Part shown: positions 54,826-64,000 of the stretch, one piece after another
Position numbering within the stretch: position 1 is the stretch's first letter
Layout of the letters: each line of letters begins with the position of its first letter
NCBI RefSeq assembly: GCF_000003195.3
Contig: NC_012876.2
Location: 6,078,306 to 6,142,305, forward strand
Direction: 5' to 3'
DNA length: 64,000 bases
Source: Sorghum bicolor
Lineage: Eukaryota; Streptophyta; Magnoliopsida; Poales; Poaceae
Notes under the pieces: model-generated
What the model saw: only the letters and a program-made list of their open reading frames with translations
What the model was told of the DNA's origin: nothing
Database searches by the model: none
Program-made: the position numbers and the translations under genes

Positions 54826-55170
54826 CACTACTACAGTAAAGCACAACAGGGGCGGCTAAATAAGCTCTATAAGAGCGGCTGGCCCAGCAGCTCTTATGCA
54901 AACGCTCTTACAGTGGAATTCACTGTAAGGACGGTTCAACACCAGCCGCTCTTACAGTGGGCCACTGTAAGGGCGTTTGGAAACAACAACCACCCTTACT
55001 AGTGATCACTATAAGGGCGGCTGGAACAGCAGCCGCCCTGAGCATTAGTAAGGGCGACTGGTGTCTCAGCCGCTCCTATTCTCTGCATTTGTAAGGGCGG
55101 TTCAATCTAGAACTGCCCCTACAGTTATTTTTTAGAAAAAATAAAATAAAAATTACAATAATCAAATTGA
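54826..55170. mobile_element. CACTA-like terminal fragment
   Basis: Starts CACTACTACAGTAAAG, followed by repeated AAGGGCGGCTGG / CAGCCGCTCTTACAG motifs in both orientations. The opposite terminus was not seen; an LTR element starts 38 bp further on. Confidence 0.6.
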
Positions 55171-55207
55171 CAGCACAGCACAACATATATATATATAATC
55201 AGATTCA

Positions 55208-56426
55208 TGTTGACGGTATTTAATGCTCACATTTAACTGTCAACTAATCATGGAAAAGGATCCAAATGCAACTAATACCTAGACTTAGGGATTTATCTGA
55301 CAGAATTCCACGAGTTTTGGTGTTTGTCTGTTTCTGTAGGGGGTTATCAGGAAATATGGAGGAAAGGCTCACACGTCGGGTTTATATTGAGATATTAACG
55401 TGTGCACTAATTTTCTATCATCTAGACGACTCCAGAAGCCACGGGAACGAACGAGAGGCCGAGCGGGCCTGGGGGCAGGGCGCCTGCCCTCCCCCCTTGG
55501 GCGCCCGCACTGCTACAGGAGCCAATCAGGCTCGGCCTCGCGGATTATGCTCCACCGAACTAAAGGATTAAGGAAAACCATGCGATTAAGGTCGGTTTGA
55601 TCCGACGGCCTACATTCATTTGGAGGAGCTATATAAGCAGGCCCCCTGGCCCCTGGAGAACATACCTCTTCTACAGAATCAAAGTTAAGGTTTCAATTAT
55701 TCATCCAAGTAGAGAGAATCCCTCTAGTTCATCTAGTTCTAGTTCTAGTTCATCTAGTTCTAGTTAGTTCTAGTTATAATCTAGAAAATAGGTAGAGAGA
55801 AGAGGAGAGCGGAGGAGCCGGATCCGTTGGATCTTCCTCAACATTGTACTTTTGCAGCAACTAGTTCGTTCTCCAAGTTCTTCAATTCATAATTCCTGAG
55901 TTCTTTAATTACTTTTATTTACATTCAAGATATTTATTGGATTCCCGCTTGCTTCAAGTGCTCTAGTCTTTGAAACGCTAGAGTAGTAATTAATAGATTA
56001 GACGTGGTGTTTAGTCTTGCAATTACCTGGAATTGCACCCAATCCTGCGGATTGTTGTGGTAGCCCTAGGGTAGTGACAGCCCTAACGGTCGACGTATTC
56101 CACCTCGTTCGGATCCGTGTTTGTAGGACCGTAGTTAGAGCTTCGTAGCCCTCTTCTCATCTCTTTCTGTGGTTAGTGTTCTGATGTCCCGAAATAAATA
56201 ATCTTTGAAGTAATTCTTGATTCTTAGATCAACTAGAGAACTCTCAGGAAACTTCCTCTCTTCCCACCAAAAATAATTATATAGTTATCCTTTGGCGATC
56301 TTGAATCTTAATTAGTACACTCACTTTCCCTGTAGAAAATCGATACTCTGGAATACTCCCGGGTGAAAGCTACATCAGTATCCGTATGCTTGCGGATTTT
56401 TCTGTTTGCGTTTAAAATACCCAACA
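55208..56426 (+). repeat. 5' LTR of the Athila/Tat-like element
   Basis: 1219 bp, TGTTGACGG … ACCCAACA. It contains a TATA box (AGCTATATAAGCAGG near 55629) and an AAATAAATAATC poly(A)-like signal near 56195, the layout of a functional LTR promoter. The left flank is ATTCA; the matching right flank lies outside the window. Confidence 0.88.
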
Positions 56427-56433
56427 AGCTTTC

Positions 56434-56452
56434 TGGCGCCGTTGTCGGGGAA
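56434..56452 (+). other. Primer-binding site (tRNA-Asp type)
   Basis: TGGCGCCGTTGTCGGGGAA begins seven bases after the 5' LTR. This is the tRNA-Asp complement typical of Athila/Tat elements. Confidence 0.85.
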
Positions 56453-56895
56453 CGGTAGCTGTGCTAGTTTCGAACCAAGTCGTCCGTGTATCCTTTTTCT
56501 TTTCCTTTTTTACCACACTCACCTTACCATTTTCATCATACCACATGGATTTCACTCCAAACATTAATGAGCATGGAATTTATTTCATAGCCACTTCTTC
56601 TACTCCATGCTCATATGCAACATCTTCCCAATCTATTGGTCTCTCCAACATCACCACATTCGAGATCTCCAACCCCCTCTTCCTTTCTATTTATAAAAAC
56701 TTTAAAAGGGCGGTTGTCGATGCATATGTCTATAATAAATTTTGCAGATCTCGTTGAGTTGATCTTGATATAGGTCAGCGTTGGAGGGGAAACAACTTCG
56801 CCGACATAAATTGATGGTTTCCCAAGGACAATCTTAGTGTCCTAAAATAAGCACTGATCAGATCGTAACATGAGCTTTTAATTATTTGCAACATT

Positions 56896-58816
56896 GAAAG
56901 GTCCAAATGGCTAGAGGGGGGGGGTGAATAGCCTATTCAAAAATTCTACAAACTTCACTAAGCAAGTGAGTTAGTAAAACAAATGGCGAAGCAATTCTAG
57001 CACTAGCTCAACTAAGCTATGGAAGCCACCTATACAAACTAGTACAAGGCTAAATACTAAAGCACAACAACAAGAGAACTAAGCTAAACAAGCTACACAA
57101 CTAGCAAGGTATGCACAAAAGTAAAGGAGAGGTGAGTGATTGTTATACCGACGTTGTAGAGTAAAAATATAGCCAATCAATCAATCACAACAATAAGAGA
57201 ATCCTCGGCAATAAATGACACAAGATTTTTTACCGAGGTTCACTTGCTTCCCGGCAAGCTAGTCCTCGTTGTGGCGATACACTCACTTGATGGATCACGA
57301 GCTAATTGGCAATCCAAAGCCAAACCCTCAGCGGGTGCCGCACATCCACTCACAAGATGGGGATCCTCCAAGCCACGAGCAATCCACTAGAGTAGCCAAT
57401 TGCGATCTCCCGCGGGGAAGGCTCAAGAACCCCTCACAAATCACTTGGTGAGGCTCGAAACAATCTCCAATCACGAGCTCAACACCACCGCTGCTCCAAG
57501 CCGTCTAGGGCGTCGGGAGACACCCAAGAGTAACATGAAATCCGCAGCAAACTCAAGAATCAAGTGCCACTAAATGCAACTCTCAAAGCAATGCACTTGA
57601 ATCTCACTCAATCTCACTAGGATTAGCAATCAAGCAAGGAGATGAGTGGAGGGAGTGTTCTCTAGCTCAAAGTATGTCTCAAGTAATCAAATGTGCAAGA
57701 GTTGACCTCCCAAAGCCGGCCACCAACTATTTATAAGCCCCTCAAGAAAACTAGCCGTTGGCTGTTTTCACTAGGCTGTAAACGGGGGCACCGGACGCTA
57801 CTAAGTGAGCACCGGACGCTCGACACCCTGCGTCCGGTGCACTAGAGTTGGCCACGTGTCCTTCCTCGATTTCGCGTGTCAGTTTCTAACGGCTACCTGC
57901 AACACACCGGACGATGGGCACCGGACGGTCCGGTGCTCACCGGACTCGTGCGCAGAGAGTTTGTCAAACTCGCGACCTCACCGGACGCTAGGCACCGGAC
58001 GGTCCGGTGCTCACCGGACTCGTGCGCAGAGAGGGTTGCAAAAACCCCTCACACCGGACGCTAACCACCGGACGCTCTCAGAGTGCGTCCGGTGCTTAAC
58101 CCTAGCAGGGTCAAGCTCACCGGACGCTGAGGCCAGCGTCCGGTGCCTCCGCACTCAGCGTCCGGTGAGTGTTTCTCAGAGAGAAAACACTCCCGCGACT
58201 TCTCTAAAATTTCCCACCGACGCAATAGAAAATATACACTTATTTTTCTCAAAAGCGCCGAATCCCGCCGAGCTTGCGAGTGTGTTAGCTTTTCACTGAG
58301 TGTGTTACGGCGGGAGGGAGAGAGGAACCCACACTCCTCTCAACCCTAGGAACTCCACCTCCTTTGTAAATGTGCTAACACCAACAAGTGTTCACCACCA
58401 AAGTGCATGTGTGTTAGCTTTTCACAAACATTTTTACCAAAGGAGTTAAGTTAGCACTTTACTAGATCCTAATGCATATGCTCAAGATGTAGATCTAGTA
58501 GCACTTGATTCGAGAGATGACCGTGATTTCCCCTCTTGATAGTCGGCTATCTATCCTAAACCCGGTCAATCACTTCTCTACTCATCTTAGACCGGCAAAA
58601 GTAAAACCCTATGTTTATACCTTTGCCTTGATAACTTTGCTCCTTGTCTATCATCATGATCTCTACTTCATCTTCATCCCTTTGTGATCATGTGGCCACC
58701 TTTCCATGCCACCATGCACCTTCATCACATGTGTTACTATGCCTAACTCAAATCACTTAAACATAAGGCATTAGCAACTTGGTGTCATTAATTACCAAAA
58801 CCAAACTTGGGCTTTC
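56896..58816. mobile_element. Non-autonomous DNA element inserted in the gypsy leader
   Basis: Ends GAAAGGTCCAAATGG and CCAAACTTGGGCTTTC are imperfect inverted repeats, and AACATT occurs directly outside both (56890-56895 and 58818-58823). The interior has a G9 run (56917-56925), many CACCGGACG / CGTCCGGTG palindromic motifs (57780-58170), and two copies of a block containing CACCGGACGGTCCGGTG about 74 bp apart. The superfamily was not resolved (hAT or Mutator are possible). The ORF at 57805-58299 is a product of the repeats. Confidence 0.65.
57780..58170. repeat. CACCGGACG-motif array
   Basis: More than fifteen copies of CCGGACG / CGTCCGG in both orientations, with two copies of a longer block (GGCACCGGACGGTCCGGTGC, then TCACCGGACTCGTGCGCAGAGAG) at 57917 and 57991. 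The motif is self-complementary and can fold. Confidence 0.8.
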
Positions 58817-60002
58817 AAACATTACCTTGTGTATTGAGCATATAAGGATAATTGTAAAAAAATTCCTTCGGGTATTCTTGTCACTAACCTTTCTAGGATT
58901 GGAGCAAGAAGATCGGATGAATGACAAGCACAAGGTATGTCCAACCAATCATCATACAACATTGAATTAAATTCATCCAAACTTGAATTTTACAAAATTC
59001 AAGCTTGGGGGAGTACTTAACATCCTTTGCCACGTTGCTATGTTGGTTATCCCTACCTTTGGGACATGCTCAATTTGTTAAATACTAATCACACTACTTC
59101 ATCTCCACTTGAGTAGATCTCTATAAATGCTCTCATGCTACCTTTATTTGCTTTAGTATATATCTAGGTTTGGAGTAGTTTCATTTATCTTTTAATTAAG
59201 CATGGTGCTTAGTTTAGGAATGATGATCTTACTTCCAAGAGATTTTAAATTAAGCATGGTGCTTAGGTTAAAATCCCCTCCTAAATCAAATTAGACATGG
59301 TGTCTAGGTTGATTTTTGAGCCGATAGTATGCTATAGTAGATATTGGATATTTTGTTGGACTAACCCCTGCAGGAAAACTTTCAATATCGACCTGGGAAG
59401 TCCTGAGATAAACTCACATTGGAGACAAAGAGAGAGACACATGAAGTTTAACAATTTACACAAGGAAGACATAGCTCATAAGAGATGATCCATGGAGGGT
59501 GCCACAAACACGATGCATAACCGCTAAGAAAGGAAAGCTTCCACAAGGTGATATTGTACCATCACTCTTCAAGTAAGGTAACATCTTAAGGTACTTGACT
59601 ATCACTTTTATAAGCTTCTCCTTGGTCCTGGCGTTCACATGAATAAAAGAGACAAACATGTTTGATTTACAACTCTAGATTAACCAACCCAAACGATTCA
59701 ACATGTTCAGTGCTTCCATCTTTGTGATCCCACACTCCTAATCATATGAACTAAAATGCTGCACATGCAATCTTTGGAATATATATATATATATAAACAT
59801 AAGTATAGATAGATTATCTTTCCATTAGGTTGAACGATCTGATCTGACAAATGTTTTAAATGCTACACTCATGATCTTATTATCCATCAACTTTGTCTTG
59901 CTCACTATGCTTAAGGTTAGAGAAGAACAAATACACTTCTGGTTTTGTTGGTGTTTTCCACCAACAGGGCCCATGCACTTGATCTCTGCCTTGTCTTTAT
60001 GA

Positions 60003-60128
60003 GCAGGTACACTTCGCGCAAAATATGAAGGAGTTTTACAACTCCCAGACTCCACCAAGTGAAGAACCTGGATCTACGAGCACAAACACACTGGAGATAT
60101 TGGACACTCAGGCAATGACTGCCCTTAG
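60003..60128 (+). pseudogene. Degraded gag C-terminus with zinc-knuckle remnant
   Basis: In the same frame as the ORF at 60129, it reads a Gag tail (LRAKYEGVLQLPDSTK), a TGA stop at 60060, and then a knuckle remnant ending DIGHSGNDCP, followed by a TAG stop at 60126. The expected first two Cys of the CCHC knuckle are replaced by Tyr/His. The N-terminal and core parts of gag upstream were not recognised. Confidence 0.7.
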
Positions 60129-61658
60129 ATGCTTGAGGACGTAAACTACATCATCAACAACAACAACAACTACAACCGTCCTCAACAAAATCAAGGTTGG
60201 AATCAACAGAGGCCTAACTACTCAGGTAATTATCAAGGTAAAAATTCTTACAATAATAATAATAATTTTCTACCTCTGAGAGAGTTAGTGTCTAATCAAG
60301 AAAAGCTAATAGATAACCTATCTAAGAATTTGGCATCTAATGATAAAATGTTAGAAAATATAAATAATAGAATGGATAATTTCTCTACTGCCATCAAAAA
60401 TCAAATTAGCTTTAATAAAATGATTGAATCTCAGTTAAATCAAATAGCTGATGTTGTTCCTACTACTAACCCCGGTATACCATCACAACCGGAAGGATTA
60501 GAATCTGCAAATCTTGTAGACATGTTTGATGCAGGTAACTACTGGAGTAACCCCATTGTAGAAGTAATTACTGACCTTCTGCCGGTCAAGAGAGGCGATC
60601 CAGGACGCCCTGTCATCCCGATCTCCATCGGCATGGTGGACTTTCCAGAAGCACTCTGCGACTTTGGCTCCAGTGTCAACATTATGCCCAGGGTACTCTA
60701 TGAAAAATTCTTTACACATCCTTTACTAGAAACAACCATGTGTTCGCAGCTTGCAGATCGGACACTAAGATTCCCAAAGGGAATATTAAAGAACCTCTGC
60801 GTCCAAGTTGGTACCTTGTACGCTCCAGCAGACTTCGTGGTGATAGAGACTGGTACTGATGAGAGGACACCCATCATCCTAGGGAGGCCATTCCTGAACA
60901 CCTCGGGAGCTGTCATCTACACTAGTGCTGCCAAGATCAGTTTCTACATCAAGGGAAGGAAGGAGACGTTTTCCTTCAAGAATAAGACTACACAAATCTC
61001 AGAGAAATCTCGACATGAACCAAGGAAGAGGACCAACAGGAGGAACAGGAACAAGCAAATGTGGACCGAGTCAGCTAAGATGGTCACTGCAGTTCAAGGA
61101 GGTCAAGATCGTCGACTTAAGTCACCGTTTCTGACCAAAAAGGACGACCCAGGTATGCCAAGCATCCAGTGCTCCATTAATGGATACAACTTCCAGAAGA
61201 CGCTTTGTGACACCGGGTCAGGCGTCAACATAATGGCCGCAGTCATCTATCAGCTCCTGTTCGGAACCATGCCCCTAAAACCGACATACATTCAGCTCCA
61301 GATGGCAGATGAGACACTCCAAAAGGTTGAAGGTATAGTAACTGATGTCCCTGTCAAAATAGACGATCATTTTGTCCATACAGATTTTCAGGTTATTGAC
61401 ATGGAAGAAGACGAGTACGATCCACCCATCATCCTTAGGAGACCGTTCCTCAGCACCGTTAAAGCAATCATCTACATTGGAACCGGAAAAGTCCACATGC
61501 ACTTCCCCTCTGAGAAGGTACGCCGCTATTTTACTGACCCTAACTATATAGTTGAAGACTCTAAGCAGGTCAGGACAAGAAGAAGACAACGCAACCGCAA
61601 CCAGAGGAGACAAATCATCAAGGATGGATGGGCAGACTACGAAGGACAAGTGGTGTAG
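60129..61658 (+). CDS. Gypsy ORF with two tandem retropepsin-like domains (509 aa)
   Basis: Residues about 1-50 are an Asn/Gln-rich Gag tail. About 55-130 is a possible coiled coil (SNQEKLIDNLSKNL, MLENINNRM). About 160-280 is a first retropepsin-like domain (RPVIPISIG, CDFGSSVNIMPRVLYEK, TPIILGRPFL). A basic linker (RKRTNRRNRNKQ, about 299-310) follows. About 330-455 is a second domain (PSIQCSINGYNF, CDTGSGVNIMAAVIY, PPIILRRPFLST). The second keeps the D-T-G catalytic triplet; the first has D-F-G. The C-terminus is basic. No reverse transcriptase follows. The preceding TAG at 60126 and TGA at 60060 separate it from gag. The same two-domain arrangement is recognisable, broken, at 1334-2340. 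Confidence 0.85.
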   Translation: MLEDVNYIINNNNNYNRPQQNQGWNQQRPNYSGNYQGKNSYNNNNNFLPLRELVSNQEKLIDNLSKNLASNDKMLENINNRMDNFSTAIKNQISFNKMIESQLNQIADVVPTTNPGIPSQPEGLESANLVDMFDAGNYWSNPIVEVITDLLPVKRGDPGRPVIPISIGMVDFPEALCDFGSSVNIMPRVLYEKFFTHPLLETTMCSQLADRTLRFPKGILKNLCVQVGTLYAPADFVVIETGTDERTPIILGRPFLNTSGAVIYTSAAKISFYIKGRKETFSFKNKTTQISEKSRHEPRKRTNRRNRNKQMWTESAKMVTAVQGGQDRRLKSPFLTKKDDPGMPSIQCSINGYNFQKTLCDTGSGVNIMAAVIYQLLFGTMPLKPTYIQLQMADETLQKVEGIVTDVPVKIDDHFVHTDFQVIDMEEDEYDPPIILRRPFLSTVKAIIYIGTGKVHMHFPSEKVRRYFTDPNYIVEDSKQVRTRRRQRNRNQRRQIIKDGWADYEGQVV

Positions 61659-63917
61659 AGAGAAGATAGTTATACACGAAGAGGAGGCCCCGCCAGATCC
61701 ATCGACTACGCCATCCAGCGAATCCAAGGACGACTGAGAAAACGGAGAGTCCCGTTCGGAGGACTTAAAAACACCGAACGCCTCGCCGAAAGGTAAAATT
61801 GGTAGTTATCCATATTTATCCTTTCAGCATTCCCTTTTCCCTTAAATTATTTACTTTCATTAAATAGCTTGTTAGTTAATCATGCTATCTTGAAAAGAAA
61901 ATAAAAATGTTAAAAATAGTAAGCCCCATGTGAGTATGCTCATGACATAAAACCCACAAGTACATTCACTCTGGTGGTGTAAAAATAAAATAAATATATT
62001 TCTGTCCTATAAAAATGAAAATATAAAAATAAATTTATGATCCTACTAAAGAGAGTAATATTTATTAGAGGAAGCTCAACATGATAACGGCTAAGAGATT
62101 TTATGCTAACACTTAACCAATTTTTCAAAGCTTTGTTGTCTATTTGAGCTCCGCAGAATTTAAGGATCAAAGAAGACTAGCAAACGGAGGACATCCTAAT
62201 CGCTGCCAGGATGCTCCCGACATTCAAATACACCTCCGCCACCTGCTAGCTACATCAGAAGAAATTACATCAAAATCTAGCTTGGGGAGAGCACCCCCAT
62301 TTATCCAGCTAAGTGTTCTACTCACGTTTATACTTTACTCAAATAATAAAAAGATGCATAATCATAAAAACCTAAATTAAGATTATGTGCTTATATATAT
62401 ATATTTATATATATATATATATCTTTGCTTAGTTTGCTAAATAAATAAATAAATCAAGTTTGCTATGCACCCTCATGATAAGCTCTCACATGGAAATGAT
62501 GAATAGTTGCTCTACCATGACTAGTTCTCAAAATTGAAATCTCTCTCAAGTTTAGGCATGACTGTTATTAATTAAGATTTGCTCTAAACCTGAACTTGTG
62601 GGAAGAGTACTTGATCTAAAGTCTAAGTCGTTAACGGATACGATATGGGAAGGTTGAGCTGTTTTTTATCTGTTCCTAGAGATGCTAGAATTCTGGAGAA
62701 TTTTATCTTTGAAAATCGTTAAAATGTTGCATGATGAGTTCCTGTATGATGAGAGTTTAAAATCCTACCACAACTATATATACATGCTTATTATACTATG
62801 AACTATACATTTACTTTTTACTGCTTATGAGCATTGAGTGTGGTCAAGCTGTGTAGACCCTTAGGAGCTTGTCATGTGGTTAAAATCAAGATGCACTTGC
62901 ACGTTCACTCATACATGGTGCTTCTACTCCGGAAGTACGCATCCACATACATCCACTCATTTCCATATCCAGATTCACCCAAAATTATTCTACTCCTATC
63001 TAGGAGAGAATAGCCAAAAATATTATACTATCCCTGTTATTCCCCGTGAAATAAATGCTCGAGATATTTTGGTTACTACCACTTGCTACATTATTCCAGG
63101 AGGGTGAGTGCTCTGAAAAAAAAACTGAATACGAGGAAATAAAAAGGGGCAAGTGCCCGAAACCTCAAAAAAAAGAGAGAAAAAGTGAAACGAGAGGTAA
63201 AAATGGACAAGTGTCCGACAGTATAATTAGGGGTACAAGATACCCACCTGAAAGAAAAGAAAAATAAAATATAGAACATCTCATTCCCCTCAAAAGTCTC
63301 AAGTGCAAGGAAGGTATGTACCCCCTCAAAAGAGCAAAAGTAGAATTAGACTTTCGCCATTATTTTCACCATTATCACCATTCATTCGCCACACATGCAC
63401 ATCTTGATTTGACTTATTGACTTATTCTTCTGGATCCATGGTTTGACTATGCAATAAATGTCTTGTAAGTATATATTAGCTGTCTCCCACCTATGAGCTC
63501 CAGATATCAAAACCTTATTAGAGTAGGGTGAGAGAGAAGGCAATGTCACTATGCCTCATACCAAAAATATCACATACTTTGAGAGAAGGCATACACCATT
63601 ACTACCTTGGTAAGGACCCAGAAATACCACAAAAGAGAGACTGGAGAGAGTCATACAAGAAATCTCTGAGTTTTATTTGAAAATCTGCAAAAACTCCAGA
63701 GCTATAGTTAATCGAAGACCGTTCTATCTTTTAACTACTCAAGACACAAGTGACGGTTGCAAGCCCCATGGTGGAAGGAAAAATGAGTAAGTTTAAGTCT
63801 TAACAGTTTACCCTAACCCAGAGATGAGATCTTGTTTGAACGCATGTGTACCTTTAAGGCATGAAACCACTACAGAAACTCTTGAGTCCATCCTTGCTCA
63901 GGGACGAGCAAAGGTTA
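61659..63917. other. Non-coding 3' interior of the Athila/Tat-like element
   Basis: No reverse transcriptase, RNase H, integrase or envelope-like sequence was recognised in any frame. It contains a TA-rich repeat (about 62390-62432) and A/G-rich stretches (63110-63270). Confidence 0.6.
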
Positions 63918-63931
63918 AGCTTGGGGGAGCT
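63918..63931 (+). other. Polypurine tract
   Basis: AAGCTTGGGGGAGC lies directly before the second occurrence of the LTR start TGTTGACGG at 63932. Confidence 0.8.
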
Positions 63932-64000
63932 TGTTGACGGTCTTTAATGCTCACATTTAACTGTCAACTAATCATGGAAAAGGATCCAAATGCAACCAAC
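63932..64000 (+). repeat. Start of the 3' LTR (cut by the window end)
   Basis: The first 69 bp match 55208-55276 with three substitutions by eye. Confidence 0.9.

Larger units (their letters stand above)
55208..64000 (+). mobile_element. Non-autonomous Athila/Tat-like gypsy element (3' LTR cut by window end)
   Basis: The 5' LTR is 55208-56426, followed by a tRNA-Asp-type primer-binding site. A polypurine tract near 63918-63931 precedes the first 69 bp of the 3' LTR (63932 onward), which restarts TGTTGACGGT. The interior holds a degraded gag tail, a 509-codon ORF with two retropepsin-like domains, and about 2.2 kb of non-coding sequence where reverse transcriptase and integrase would be expected. 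A DNA element is inserted in the leader (56896-58816). The visible 69 bp of LTR differ at three positions, so the insertion is older than the one at 36454. Confidence 0.88.

Noticed and set aside
57780..58170. CRISPR-like array
   Set aside because: Repeats are short, irregularly spaced and in both orientations, in a plant genome.
57805..58299. 164-aa ORF in the CACCGGACG array
   Set aside because: It is generated by the short palindromic repeats and has no protein-family similarity.

Overview
The window is nuclear DNA of a panicoid grass, most likely Sorghum bicolor. Reasons: AT-rich intergenic DNA packed with grass-type mobile elements (CACTA, Tourist and Stowaway MITEs, Ty3/gypsy LTR elements), GT-AG introns, TATA-box promoters, and a type III polyketide synthase that I recognise as matching the sorghum stilbene synthase STS1 (species and name come from memory, not a search). 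No prokaryotic, organellar, rRNA, tRNA or CRISPR feature was seen.

Only two intact host genes can be supported. A four-exon COMT-family O-methyltransferase lies on the plus strand (24846-28549, 374 aa after splicing). A two-exon stilbene synthase-like gene lies on the minus strand (31614-35899, 398 aa after splicing, 3.1-kb intron). They converge tail to tail about 3.1 kb apart. A CHS-family enzyme that makes stilbenes and an O-methyltransferase that could decorate phenolics make a plausible two-gene phytoalexin neighbourhood, but the methyltransferase substrate cannot be read from sequence. A decayed copy of the synthase exon 1 and 5' intron lies 25 kb away at about 9.86-10.28 kb.

Layout. 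1-5.2 kb: broken gypsy LTRs around a rearranged gag/protease fragment. 5.2-10.3 kb: MITEs, a complete 1.2-kb CACTA-type element and the synthase relic. 10.3-19.1 kb: a 2.2-2.3-kb direct duplication flanking a truncated CACTA element that carries a chaperonin-10 exon. 19.1-24.7 kb: MITE-rich intergenic DNA. 24.8-36.1 kb: the two genes. 36.45-44.53 kb: a complete, very young non-autonomous gypsy element with near-identical 2.4-kb LTRs, inserted about 0.4 kb upstream of the synthase TATA box. 44.5-50.9 kb: an old repeat interrupted by a CACTA element (TSD GTC) and a solo LTR (TSD TTGTA). 51-55 kb: a long hairpin element, small tandem repeats and CACTA ends. 55.2 kb to the end: a second non-autonomous gypsy (Athila/Tat-like) element whose main ORF carries two retropepsin-like domains in tandem; its 3' LTR is cut by the window edge.

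All splice sites, LTR ends and duplication ends were read by eye. Identities to families rest on motif recognition.
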